Origin: Thermococcus sp. 2319x1
GTDB taxonomy: Archaea; Methanobacteriota_B; Thermococci; Thermococcales; Thermococcaceae
NCBI RefSeq assembly: GCF_001484685.1
Contig: NZ_CP012200.1
Location: 1,048,321-1,112,320 of the forward strand
Reading direction: 5' to 3'
Length of the DNA stretch: 64,000 nucleotides
Below are positions 36,449 to 45,247 of the stretch, piece by piece. Position numbers and translations under genes: made by a program. Below the pieces are notes generated by a model. That model saw only the letters and a list, made by a program, of their open reading frames with translations, made no database searches and was not told where the DNA came from. The first letter of the stretch is position 1. Each line of letters opens with the position of its first letter.

Positions 36449-38333
36449 AAAACAGGTAACGCTGTTTGGGGAAATAGTTGAAGAGGAGCAAGTGAGAGAA
36501 GGATACATAAGAGACTACATTACAGGCAAACTTTTGAAGGATACTCCAGAAGAGAGAAGGAGGCAGGAGGTAGAGAGGAGACTTGTTGAGGAATGGGGAT
36601 ATCCAAAAGAGCTAATTGATATCGAAGTAGAGATTCAATTTGGTAGCCGAAAACTCGGTAGAGCGGATATAGTGGTATTTAGAGATACAAAATCAAAAGA
36701 TCCAAACAAAAATGCCTACATCATTGTTGAGGTTAAAAGGGAAAGTAGAAAGGATGGAATAGAGCAGTTGGAGAGCTATATCAACGCTACAACTGCTGAG
36801 TTTGGAATTTGGTATAACGGTAGGGACATAGCCTTTATTAGAAGATTAAGAAAACCTCATCAATTCCAAGAAATAAGTAGGATACCCAGATACGGCGAGA
36901 GGTTCGAGGATTTAGAGAGACAGCTAACAAAAGACGACCTAAAACCAGCGTTTAATTTGACAGCAAGATTTGACGAGATTCATAACTACCTCTACGCAAA
37001 TGAAGGCTTTTTGAAGGAGAAGTTGTTCGGGGAGATAATTAAACTCATTTTCATGAAGATTGTAGATGAGAAATCGCCAAGAAAAGAGGTGTGGTTCTGG
37101 ATTTCAGAGAGAGAATATGAAGAGATGTTAGAGAGAGGAACTTCTACATCTTTCATGCAGAGGATTCAAAGACTTTGGGAAGAGACTAAGAGTTTCTATC
37201 CAGAGATTGATGGTGATTTGCTACTAAAACCTCTTTCAATTGCTGAGATCGTTAGAAGGTTGCAGGAGATATCCTTCATGAAAACAAGGGACGATGTAAA
37301 GGGAACAGCGTTCCAAACGTTCATACACGAGAACATGAGGGGTGATAGAGGAGAGTTCTTCACACCACAGCCAGCCATCGAGCTTGCTGTTGGGATGCTG
37401 AATCCACAATATCACGAATCCGTTATTGACCCAGCCTGCGGAACTGGAAGATTTCTTATCTGGGCTATGGAACATGTCAAGAAAAATTACAACTTGGATG
37501 CAAGGGGAGTAGCGGATTACGCAAGAGCACACATCGCTGGAATTGATATAAATCCAGATTTGGTTAAGGTTGCAAAAATGTATATGGTTTTGTTTGAAGA
37601 TGGGTGGTCTAATATTTTCTCAGCTAACAGCTTATTGCCGTTTGATAAGTTGGAGGAAATAGCAGAGAAAATGAGAGTTCCTAAGCCAGCTACCCCAGAA
37701 CCTAACAAGTTCGATATAGTCTTAACAAATCCACCATTTGGAACAAAAGGAAAAATAAAGGATCATAGAATTTTGGCTCAGTTTGATTTAGCCCATAAGT
37801 GGAAGTATGACAAAAAGCAGAAAAAGTGGATTAAGACGAGCCAGCTTCTCAGGGAGCAAACGCCAGAAATATTGTTCATTGAAAGATGCTGGCAATTATT
37901 GAAGCCCTATGGAAGGATGGCTATCGTTTTACCTGATGGAATACTGACCAATTCAACTTTAGGTTATGTTAGGCAGTGGATAATGGATCACGCAAGAATA
38001 CTGGCTGTAGTTTCCTTACCGCCAGAAACATTTATACCTTATGGTGCTGGTGTTAAAGCATCTATTTTATTCATCCAAAAGATGCCTGAGGAAAAACTAG
38101 AAGAATTGAAAAAAGAAGATTACCCTATTTTTATGGCTTCTTTAGAAAAGATCGGCTATGATGTAAGAGGACGAACATTATTCAAGAGAAACGAAAAAGG
38201 TGAATATATTAATGAAAAAGGAGAAGTTGTAGATTCAAAAGAAAAGGCAGCAATAGATACGGAAGTGCCAGAAGTTATTACAAAGTTTCATGAGTTTAGA
38301 AAAAGGCATAATCTAACCTTTCTTTTGAGGTGA
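36441..38333 (+). CDS. Fused nuclease-methyltransferase restriction subunit (type I-like/type IIB-like RM)
   Basis: The 630-residue protein has an N-terminal PD-(D/E)xK-type nuclease region, with Asp76 in GRADIVVF and E97-x-K99 in IIVEVKRE, like HSDR_N_2 domains. A helical region (180-290) follows, then an N6-adenine methyltransferase with IDPACGTGRFL (motif I, about 329-339) and LTNPPFGTKG (motif IV, about 428-437). The family signature GEFFTPQPAIEL is present. With a separate S subunit the layout recalls BcgI-type systems that cut on both sides of their site. GGTGGT precedes ATG 36441. Confidence 0.88.
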   Translation: MDKKQVTLFGEIVEEEQVREGYIRDYITGKLLKDTPEERRRQEVERRLVEEWGYPKELIDIEVEIQFGSRKLGRADIVVFRDTKSKDPNKNAYIIVEVKRESRKDGIEQLESYINATTAEFGIWYNGRDIAFIRRLRKPHQFQEISRIPRYGERFEDLERQLTKDDLKPAFNLTARFDEIHNYLYANEGFLKEKLFGEIIKLIFMKIVDEKSPRKEVWFWISEREYEEMLERGTSTSFMQRIQRLWEETKSFYPEIDGDLLLKPLSIAEIVRRLQEISFMKTRDDVKGTAFQTFIHENMRGDRGEFFTPQPAIELAVGMLNPQYHESVIDPACGTGRFLIWAMEHVKKNYNLDARGVADYARAHIAGIDINPDLVKVAKMYMVLFEDGWSNIFSANSLLPFDKLEEIAEKMRVPKPATPEPNKFDIVLTNPPFGTKGKIKDHRILAQFDLAHKWKYDKKQKKWIKTSQLLREQTPEILFIERCWQLLKPYGRMAIVLPDGILTNSTLGYVRQWIMDHARILAVVSLPPETFIPYGAGVKASILFIQKMPEEKLEELKKEDYPIFMASLEKIGYDVRGRTLFKRNEKGEYINEKGEVVDSKEKAAIDTEVPEVITKFHEFRKRHNLTFLLR

Positions 38334-38339
38334 AAGAAA

Positions 38340-39725
38340 ATGCCTGTCTCTGAAATTAGATTTTCAGACATTCTCATTGATAGGAGATTTGAAGCAGAGT
38401 ATTATCATCCAATTAGAATGAAAACAATAGAAGCGTTAAGGAATTCAGGTTTTGAACTTACATTATTGGGGAAGATAGCAAATATAAGAAGAGAACTTAT
38501 AGACCCACAGGATTACTACAGTAAGAGATTTATTTATGTTGAATTAAAAAATGTACCTTTCGGAGGTTTTGGAACTATTTTTACTAAAGTGCTTGGGAAA
38601 GAGTTGGATAGCACCAAATTACGCTTTAAAAAGACGGATATTCTTTTTTCCAAGATTAGAACATACCTAAATAAGGTTGTTTTGATCCCCGAATATATAG
38701 AAGAAGGAATTTGTTCAACAGAATTTGTTGTATTAAATATTTTCAAAAGCGAATACGATCCTTATGCACTTTGGATTTACCTAATAAGCAAGTATACGTA
38801 TAACCAAGTAAGATTTATAGGAATTGGTTCAACAAGGCCTCGTGCAAACCCAGCAGATATACTTAATATAAGAGTCCCAATATTTCCCAAAGATTTTCAA
38901 CAAAAAATAGGAGACATTACACGGGATGCATTTAAAAAAATACAGATAGCAGACCAAAAATACCAGCAAGCGGAAGAGAAGCTCTACGAGCTTTTAGGAA
39001 TTAGCAAAGAAGAGATAGAAAAGTTAGAGGCGGAAAAGGCTTATGAGGTGAATTTCAAAGAAGTTAGACAGGCTTTCAGGTTTGACGCAGAATATTATCA
39101 TCCAAAATATCTTGGAGTTATTGAATTACTGAAAAAGGTACCATTTGAGGTTAAGCCACTTAAAGAAATTGCTAAGATTAAACATAAGAAAGTTAATCCG
39201 GAAGATAAGCTATATAGAACGAAAAAAGTCAAGTATATAGAGATAGGTGGAATAGATACTGCTTTTGGAGAAATCATAAAATATAAAGAGGATTATGGAT
39301 GGAAATTACCATCTGGTGATAAATATCTCGTTAAAGAGAAAGATATACTCTACTCTAAAGTTAGACCCTATAGAAAAGGTATAGGTTTTGTGACAGATGA
39401 ATTTAAAGGAAGTTTAGTTACACAAGGCTTCACCGTGGTTCGATGCAAAGATGAAAGCATAATTCCAGAATTCTTGTTCGTTTATCTGAGAAGTGACATT
39501 GGAAATCTGCCAGTACTAAGAAACATGAGTGGTAGTACTTACCCAACAATAAAAGATGAGGATGTTGGAAAAATCTTAATTCCAAAAGTACCAAAAGACG
39601 AACAACAGGAAATAGCCGAGCTAGTGAGAGAATACTTCAAACTAAGGAAAGAATCAAGACAACTTGTCCAAAGAGCGATCAGAGAAGTTGAAGAGGCGAT
39701 TGAAAATGCCTCTCCCAGAGAGTGA
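38340..39725 (+). CDS. Restriction-modification specificity subunit (HsdS-like)
   Basis: The 461-residue protein has two target-recognition halves that repeat each other. Each begins with an (F/R)-x-(D/E)AEYYHP signature (RRFEAEYYHPI and FRFDAEYYHPKY), and each half ends with a long helix (QADQKYQQAEEKLYELL and ESRQLVQRAIREVEEA). Two TRDs imply a bipartite DNA target. It starts six bases after the RM gene with an AGGTGA site, so a shared transcript is likely. Confidence 0.9.
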   Translation: MPVSEIRFSDILIDRRFEAEYYHPIRMKTIEALRNSGFELTLLGKIANIRRELIDPQDYYSKRFIYVELKNVPFGGFGTIFTKVLGKELDSTKLRFKKTDILFSKIRTYLNKVVLIPEYIEEGICSTEFVVLNIFKSEYDPYALWIYLISKYTYNQVRFIGIGSTRPRANPADILNIRVPIFPKDFQQKIGDITRDAFKKIQIADQKYQQAEEKLYELLGISKEEIEKLEAEKAYEVNFKEVRQAFRFDAEYYHPKYLGVIELLKKVPFEVKPLKEIAKIKHKKVNPEDKLYRTKKVKYIEIGGIDTAFGEIIKYKEDYGWKLPSGDKYLVKEKDILYSKVRPYRKGIGFVTDEFKGSLVTQGFTVVRCKDESIIPEFLFVYLRSDIGNLPVLRNMSGSTYPTIKDEDVGKILIPKVPKDEQQEIAELVREYFKLRKESRQLVQRAIREVEEAIENASPRE

Positions 39726-40389
39726 TAGAGAGGCATTGGCAATAAGATGGCGAAGACTTCTTATTTTAGGCCTACTTGACTTCTTTAATGGAGCTAATGA
39801 TTTTGGTAAACTTATCATAAAAGAGCTTGTAGACATGCGTGAAGCTGTGATAAAAGCGTTTGCCAAAAGTCTCGGGATATCTCTACATTCTGGAAATAGG
39901 TGGAAAAGGTTTAATGATATTTTGAATGACATATATAATCACCAAGATGTTTCTGATGAAACTAAAAGTAATCTAAAGGAAATTAACGAATTCTTTATAT
40001 CGCCCGAATTTTCTTTTCAACAAATCTCCTACTCTCTGAAGGATTTAAGAAACGAAGAAACACACTACCTTAATATATCCGACATTCCAAAGGAAACGAT
40101 AATCAGAGTATGGAGAAAATTTTACGAGCTCGTATATGTTATAGATCCTGATTTTTTCGAATACGTAAAAAATCGCCCAGAGATTCGTGATTTTTATCAC
40201 CTCCAAGACTTTTTCAAAGTAGTAGTTGTAGAAGGTAATGATGAGAGAATTTCTGGGAGAAGTATTGACCTTGAGAAGGTGAAGGAAGAAAGGATATTGG
40301 ACAAGAGAGGTAGAATCAAAAAAAGAAGGCAACGAAACGTTTGCGAGATGATAGAGTTTATAAAATCTGGTAAATATTTAGAGTCATAA
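39706..40389 (+). CDS. Putative HEPN-motif protein linked to the restriction system
   Basis: The 227-residue helical protein carries LKDLRNEETHYL (R115, N116, H120). This is exactly RNxxxH, the active-site motif of HEPN-type RNases found in toxins, Abi proteins and Cas/RM-linked effectors. Surrounding helices are compatible with the fold; the basic C-terminal part (KRGRIKKRRQRNV) could bind nucleic acid. The ATG at 39706 overlaps the S-subunit gene by 20 bases. The stop codon lies at the inner edge of the right terminal repeat. Function is inferred from the motif only. Confidence 0.6.
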   Translation: MPLPESDREALAIRWRRLLILGLLDFFNGANDFGKLIIKELVDMREAVIKAFAKSLGISLHSGNRWKRFNDILNDIYNHQDVSDETKSNLKEINEFFISPEFSFQQISYSLKDLRNEETHYLNISDIPKETIIRVWRKFYELVYVIDPDFFEYVKNRPEIRDFYHLQDFFKVVVVEGNDERISGRSIDLEKVKEERILDKRGRIKKRRQRNVCEMIEFIKSGKYLES

Positions 40390-40448
40390 CCACCACACTT
40401 GCAACACCCTGAATGCAACACCCTAAGATTCAACAGAACCCATGGAGT
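40389..40448. repeat. Right 52-bp terminal inverted repeat (40389-40440) and target duplication (40441-40448)
   Basis: Bases 40389-40440 are the inverted copy of 35556-35607 and end in TTCAACAGAACC. CATGGAGT follows at 40441-40448, identical to 35548-35555. The precise 8-bp duplication marks the insertion site. No transposase sequence is seen next to this end. Confidence 0.9.
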
Positions 40449-41122
40449 AAGGGTTTTTATAATTTGCAGTCTGATAAAAGGATTTTGCATATGAATAAAT
40501 GCCCGTATAAACAGATAGGGGGGAGACTAAGAAGGCCCATGAATTGAGGGAGATACAGAAAAACTATTCCAAGGAGGAAAGCAGCGAAAGTGTTTGGAGC
40601 AATTATAGAAACAAGATAAGAAATTGATGAGACATATAAAGAAACAAAAAGAAAGAATACAGCAACATAGAGTAGGGTGTGATTCATCATCAGACTTTCT
40701 TTAAATAACCTCGGAATATCTGAAAACGAATAAACTAACACTAACAAGTAAGAGCCAAAAAGTGCTGTATAAGAGAAAGCAACTCCCATAAGGAATTTTA
40801 CCAACAAGATCTTCCACTTTTTGAGGGGAAGTGTAACCACAGATAGTGCAAACTTTGTGTCTCTTTCATATCTTACCCCAATAGTTGAGATTAAAATAGA
40901 GGTTGAAACAAGTATGAGATAAGAATCCGAAGAGAACATAAAGAAATAGATAGTCCAAAGATTTTGAGATACATAATCCATAGAAGTTGAAGCACCAAAA
41001 GGTGCGTTATAAGTGCTCGATTTAAAAGAAATTAAGAATAAAACAAATCCCACTAAGAAAATAAGACTTCTTATTGGATCACTAGCTTCCCACTTAACAA
41101 GATGCTGGATTTTCAATGTCAC
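40449..41122 (-). pseudogene. ABC-2-type permease, interrupted by the mobile element and frameshifted
   Basis: The protein has about six membrane helices and starts at ATG 41122 (TLKIQHLVKWEASDPIRS). It reads in one frame to about 40515, where it meets a 6-base C tract. Adding one C there would continue the frame through YLFIRAFIHMQNPF and IKTLTPW into the severed tail at 35478-35547. As it stands the frame stops at 40457. The gene is thus damaged twice, by insertion and by a single-base shift, unless the latter is a sequencing error. Confidence 0.78.
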
Positions 41123-41634
41123 CTCCTCCTTAGGAAAAATACTACAAGCAAAATACTTAGAGATATTAAAAACAGATATTTTATAGAGGTTTCTTCTTTC
41201 CCAACCTCTGTTTTCGGTTCAAATTCTATGTTCGTGTCGTATAAAACTAATCCTGCAACCCATTTTTTATCTAATTTCAAAGCCTCTACCGGTGAAGGAC
41301 CCTCTAAAAGCTTTCTCTGGTTTTTCATTGCAACTTGATCAACCAGTGCTCCATGAGTTATTCCAAGAGCTCTAAACTCTGGAACAAATGAAATAACTCC
41401 ACCAATAAGAATTCCAGTTGAAAGATCATAATAGAGTAAGTCTCTTCCCATAGCTCCATCATAACTAATGCTATTGGTCTTCACAACTAAAATGGGGGGT
41501 TTAAATGCACGGGCATGGGTCAAATACGTAATATTGGTTACAGTTTCAATTTTGTCAATTGAAAGGGTGTAATTCCCCCACCGGCCAATTATAATCCCTT
41601 CTTTAACATTTGCAGGATCTACAAAAAACGTTAT
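41119..41634 (-). pseudogene. Membrane-tethered extracytoplasmic protein lacking its N-terminus
   Basis: The frame is open from 41634 down to 41119 and ends with a C-terminal helix and basic tail (FLISLSILLVVFFLRRR). It contains GIIIGRWGNYTLSIDK and MGRDLLYYDLSTGILIGG. There is no ATG or GTG start with a ribosome binding site and no signal peptide, and a stop lies at 41635-41637. The stop overlaps the permease start by ATGA. It is probably a 5'-truncated outer protein of the ABC operon. Confidence 0.55.
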
Positions 41635-41767
41635 TTATAAATTTTTTGATTAATCTAATCCAAACAATTAAAAAAGTAACACCTTATCCTCACTATTAAA
41701 ATCAAGCAGAATTGAATTTAAACTTTATAGAAAATACAAACCTTCAGAACTATTAATAAACCACGAA

Positions 41768-41792
41768 ACCAAGAGAAAAAAGAGGAAAGGAA
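41768..41792 (-). terminator. Pyrimidine-rich terminator after gdhA
   Basis: On the minus strand the gdhA stop is followed by CTTTCCTCTTTTTTCTCTT, with a run of six T. Archaeal termination commonly occurs at such T tracts. There is no strong hairpin. Confidence 0.45.
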
Positions 41793-41793
41793 A

Positions 41794-43053
41794 TCACTTC
41801 TTGACCCATCCGCGGTCCTTCATTGCCTGGTAGACTCTGCTGACTGCAACTACGTAAGCAGCGTCTCTCATGTTGATGTTCTTCTCCTTGTGGGTGTTGT
41901 ATACGTCCCAGAAGGCCTTGGTCATCTTCTTGTCAAGCTTTGCCCTTGTCTCCTCAACTGTCCAGTAGTCACCGGTTATGTTCTGTACCCACTCGAAGTA
42001 GCTTACCGTAACACCACCTGCGTTACAGAGGAAGTCTGGGATGATGAGTATGCCCTTCTCGTAGAGGATTTCATCTGCCTCTGGTGTGGTTGGACCGTTT
42101 GCAAGCTCGGCAACAATCTTGGCCTTGATGTTGTCGGCGTTCTTCTTTGTGATGACCTCTTCGATAGCTGATGGTGCAAGAACATCTACCTCAAGCTCAA
42201 GGAGCTCCTCGTTTGTTATGTTTGTAGCCCCTGGGAAATCCTTAACGCTACCGGTCTTCTTCTTCCATTCGAGGACTTCATCAGCGTTAAGACCATCTGG
42301 GTTGTATATACCACCCTTGCTGTCGCTGACTGCAACAACCTTCATTCCGTACTCTTCGCTCATGATCTTGGCCATGTAGTATCCAGCGTTACCGTAACCT
42401 TGTATGGCTATTGTCTTGCCCTTCAAGTCCATCCCAAGAGCCTTTGCGGCTTCCCTGACTGTGTAGCTTGCACCTCTTGCTGTAGCATCCATCCTTGCTA
42501 CGATACCACCAACGCTTGGTGGCTTACCTGTGATAACACCAAAGGATGGGTCCTTTCTTCTTGAGATTGTTTCATATTCATCCATCATCCATGCCATGAT
42601 CTGTGGGTTGGTGTAAACGTCTGGAGCTGGGATATCGGTGTATGGGCTTATGACATCGTAAATAGCCCTCACATATCCTCTGGCAAGTCTTTCCTTCTCT
42701 CTGTCGCTCATTTCCTTTGGATTACAGATGATACCACCCTTACCTCCACCGTATGGGAGGTCCATAACGGCAGTCTTCCATGTCATCCAAGCAGCCAAAG
42801 CCTTAACGGTGCTGAGTGTTTCTTCGGGGTGCCATCTAATACCACCCTTTGTTGGACCGCGAGCCCAGTTGTATTGGACTCTAAATCCTGTGAAAACTTT
42901 TACAGAACCGTCATCCATCTCGACTGGAATGCTGACCTCAACAATTCTTTGTGGCCTCTTTAAAAACTCAAGGGCCTCTTCACTTATGTCCATATATTGG
43001 GCAGCTCTTTCAAGCTGCTTAACGGCAATTTCAAATGGGTCTTGCTCAACCAT
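41794..43053 (-). CDS. gdhA: Glutamate dehydrogenase, NAD(P)-dependent
   Basis: The 419-residue hexameric enzyme links glutamate and 2-oxoglutarate/ammonia. The catalytic lysine region is [15 protein letters not shown], the dinucleotide fold is [16 protein letters not shown], and [17 protein letters not shown] is the conserved substrate-domain block. Length and sequence match T. litoralis GDH closely from memory. The ATG at 43053 is six bases after GGAGGG; the ATG at 43059 is less likely. It is highly expressed in Thermococcales and has a strong TATA element. Confidence 0.97.
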   Translation of the reverse strand: MVEQDPFEIAVKQLERAAQYMDISEEALEFLKRPQRIVEVSIPVEMDDGSVKVFTGFRVQYNWARGPTKGGIRWHPEETLSTVKALAAWMTWKTAVMDLPYGGGKGGIICNPKEMSDREKERLARGYVRAIYDVISPYTDIPAPDVYTNPQIMAWMMDEYETISRRKDPSFGVITGKPPSVGGIVARMDATARGASYTVREAAKALGMDLKGKTIAIQGYGNAGYYMAKIMSEEYGMKVVAVSDSKGGIYNPDGLNADEVLEWKKKTGSVKDFPGATNITNEELLELEVDVLAPSAIEEVITKKNADNIKAKIVAELANGPTTPEADEILYEKGILIIPDFLCNAGGVTVSYFEWVQNITGDYWTVEETRAKLDKKMTKAFWDVYNTHKEKNINMRDAAYVVAVSRVYQAMKDRGWVKK

Positions 43054-43102
43054 GTTCATCCCTCCAATTTAGGTGATTGGCGATACAAATTTGAGCAATA
43101 GC

Positions 43103-43113
43103 CTATATAAACT
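43103..43113 (-). promoter_or_regulatory. gdhA TATA box
   Basis: On the minus strand AGTTTATATAGG lies about 50 bases before the gdhA start, giving a leader of about 25 bases. It matches the well-known strong Thermococcales gdh promoter type. Confidence 0.75.
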
Positions 43114-43312
43114 TTTCGCTGAAAGTGGTTAGAGAACCGATATTTTTAAACAAAAGGTTATATACATACATTTTCCCACAAATAAAAAACATCCAAAAAA
43201 GTTTTCTGATGGGAGAGCCCCCAGATGCTTTTTTTAGCATACATCAATGTCTAAAAAAGTATATTGACGTATGGAAAGTTTTAATTATGTCAAAATATTT
43301 CAAAAAAATAAA

Positions 43313-43375
43313 ATGCCCTCAGCGAGAAGTCGGTCATCACCCTTCAGCTCACTCTTGTTCCAATCATCGGGACAT
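43313..43375 (-). ncRNA. Candidate C/D-box sRNA
   Basis: On the minus strand a short GC-rich island in an AT-rich spacer has the order C-D'-C'-D: a C-like ATGATTG (43361-43367), D' CTGA (43344-43347), a 3-base gap, a perfect C' GTGATGA (43334-43340), an 11-base guide and D CTGA (43319-43322). ATGTCC and GGGCAT can form a 6-bp terminal stem. A TTTTTAAAAGG TATA element near 43396-43404 is about 25 bases before the 5' end. The C box is imperfect. The targets of the two guides are unknown. Confidence 0.6.
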
Positions 43376-43611
43376 ACTTAATTATCCCAAAATCCTTTTA
43401 AAAACTAAACCCACAACCAAAATTTTTTAATTATATAATATTTTTCAATTATGAAATCTTAAACAATTATCCAAAAACCATAATTACGCTATTTTCAAGT
43501 ATTGTCGTCTTGACAAATATCCAGATTCTGAGTTTTAAGTGTTTGTAAATCGTCTTTTGTCGAAATAAGCCAAGAGAAAAGTTTATTAATAGAAGAAAAC
43601 ATAGACATATT

Positions 43612-43633
43612 TGCCGATATTTGTACATCGGCA
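43612..43633. promoter_or_regulatory. Perfect inverted repeat in the leader of the NSS transporter
   Basis: TGCCGAT (43612-43618) and ATCGGCA (43627-43633) form a perfect 7-bp inverted repeat with an 8-base spacer. It lies about 25-45 bases after a TATA-like GTTTATTAAT (43581-43590), at or just after the expected transcription start, and 38 bases before the ATG. It could be an operator for an Lrp-type regulator or an RNA hairpin. Confidence 0.45.
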
Positions 43634-43670
43634 TCCCCTTCAGATACAACAATATACGGGGTGGATTAGT

Positions 43671-45236
43671 ATGGAGCAAAGGGATAGGTGGGCAACCAAA
43701 ATTGGTTTGATCTTAGCTATGGCAGGAAACGCAATAGGTCTCGGAAACTTCTGGAGATTCCCCTATCAGGCCGCCAAGAACGGTGGCGGTGCGTTCATGA
43801 TTCCCTACTTTGTTGCATTGTTCCTCCTTGGAATACCCATCATGTGGATAGAGTGGGTCACAGGTAGGTATGGGGGTAAGTACGGCCACGGTACACTGGG
43901 CCCAACGTTCTACTTAATGGCCAGAGAAAGTCTGAGGCCAAAGAGGGCGTTGATACTTGGTATCCTTGGTGGTATGTTGGCGTTCTCAGTCACAACATTG
44001 CTCAACAGCTATTATCTCCACATCGTAGGATGGTCAGCTGCTTATACTTACTTCAGCGCAACCGGAGCGTACTTTGGAAAAGACTCTGTGGAGTTCCTTA
44101 TTGGCTATCTAACCAACAATACTCAAGTGTTCATCTTCTGGGGTATCTCAGTTGCACTCCTTGGTATTGCAGTAGGGCAAGGTGTCAGCAAAGGTATCGA
44201 GAGATGGGTTAAAGTAATGATGCCAGCTTTGTATGTGGCAGCTATCTTATTGGTGCTCAGATCATTAACTCTTGGTTCTCCAGTAAAGCCAGAGTGGAGT
44301 TCAATCAAAGGTTTTGAGTTCCTCTGGGAGCCAAGATTTAGTGAAGTAACATGGAAATCAGCTCTTGCAGCTGCAGGACAGATATTCTTCACGCTCTCCC
44401 TTGGTATGGGTATCATACAGAACTATGCCTCTTACCTCGGCCCAGAGGATGACGTTGCACTTTCAGGTTTGGCAACAGTTTCACTCAACGAGTTTGCGGA
44501 GGTTATCCTCGGTGGTTCAATTGCTATCCCAATAGCCTTCGCTTACCTTGGAGAAGAGGGCATAAAACAAAGTGTGGGACTGGCATACATTGCATTACCT
44601 AATGTCTTTATGAGGATGCCCGCCGGTCAACTCTTTGGTGCAATATGGTTCTTATTGCTTTGGTTTGCTGGATTCACATCCGCTATAGCAATGTACAACT
44701 ATCTGGTTGCATTGCTTGAAGAGGACCTCAAGATAAGCAGAAAGACCGGTGCAGTATTTGTGTTCATACTCTACCTGATCCTCGGACTTCCAGTTGCATT
44801 AGACCCAACAGCAGCAAGCGTGGACTTGTACTACCTAACCGAGCTTGACAACTGGGTTGGAAGCTATCTCCTCGTCGTGCTCGGTCTCTTTGACATTATA
44901 GTTGCAGTATGGCTCTTCAAGCCAGACAACTTCTGGGAGGAGCTCCACAAGGGAGCATACATCAAGGTTCCAGAGTGGGTTAAGCCTGTTATAATGTACA
45001 TTGCCCCAATTTACACAATAATACTCCTGCTAGGAAGTACGTGGGATTATTACAAGGAAGGCTACTTCAAAGCAGTTCCAAGCTACGTAGCTAATCCAGA
45101 GTTCGCCAATTGGGTTTGGTATGCAAGAGGCATAATACTGCTTATCCTCATCATCGGTGCCATTGAGGCATACATGGCCATTAAGAAGAAGTACGGCGAG
45201 GAATTAGCAAAGAACGAGGTAATAGTAAAGCTCTGA
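43671..45236 (+). CDS. Sodium-dependent amino acid transporter (NSS/SNF family)
   Basis: The 521-residue protein has about 12 membrane helices. Helix 1 carries AGNAIGLGNFWRFPYQAAKNGGGAF, the conserved Na+/substrate-binding segment (quoted in part as GNAIGLGNFWRFPY). It belongs to the neurotransmitter:sodium symporter family, probably importing neutral or aromatic amino acids. GGGGTGG lies five bases before the ATG at 43671. The small MetS-like gene follows after 11 bases, which supports the MetP/MetS-type arrangement. Confidence 0.92.
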   Translation: MEQRDRWATKIGLILAMAGNAIGLGNFWRFPYQAAKNGGGAFMIPYFVALFLLGIPIMWIEWVTGRYGGKYGHGTLGPTFYLMARESLRPKRALILGILGGMLAFSVTTLLNSYYLHIVGWSAAYTYFSATGAYFGKDSVEFLIGYLTNNTQVFIFWGISVALLGIAVGQGVSKGIERWVKVMMPALYVAAILLVLRSLTLGSPVKPEWSSIKGFEFLWEPRFSEVTWKSALAAAGQIFFTLSLGMGIIQNYASYLGPEDDVALSGLATVSLNEFAEVILGGSIAIPIAFAYLGEEGIKQSVGLAYIALPNVFMRMPAGQLFGAIWFLLLWFAGFTSAIAMYNYLVALLEEDLKISRKTGAVFVFILYLILGLPVALDPTAASVDLYYLTELDNWVGSYLLVVLGLFDIIVAVWLFKPDNFWEELHKGAYIKVPEWVKPVIMYIAPIYTIILLLGSTWDYYKEGYFKAVPSYVANPEFANWVWYARGIILLILIIGAIEAYMAIKKKYGEELAKNEVIVKL

Positions 45237-45247
45237 GGTGATGAAAA

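Larger units (their letters stand above)
35556..40440. mobile_element. IS6-family-derived composite element carrying a restriction-modification island
   Basis: This 4,885-bp unit is bounded by inverted repeats beginning GGTTCTGTTG and by identical 8-bp flanks (CATGGAGT). IS6-family elements make 8-bp target duplications and have ends of this type. Inside are a C-terminal transposase fragment at the left end, an AbrB-like regulator, a fused restriction-methylation subunit, an S subunit and a HEPN-motif protein. Only a bare terminal repeat remains on the right, so the unit may be a decayed composite or IS6 pseudo-transposon. It interrupts an ABC permease gene. Confidence 0.85.

Noticed and set aside
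36441-39725. Orphan type I methyltransferase lacking its nuclease
   Set aside because: A nuclease-like D...E-x-K region is present at the N-terminus of the methyltransferase chain, so a separate HsdR is not needed for a type IIB-like system.
43125-43430. 101-codon plus-strand reading frame in the gdhA upstream spacer
   Set aside because: It has no ribosome binding site, odd composition, and runs antisense through the C/D-box sRNA candidate.
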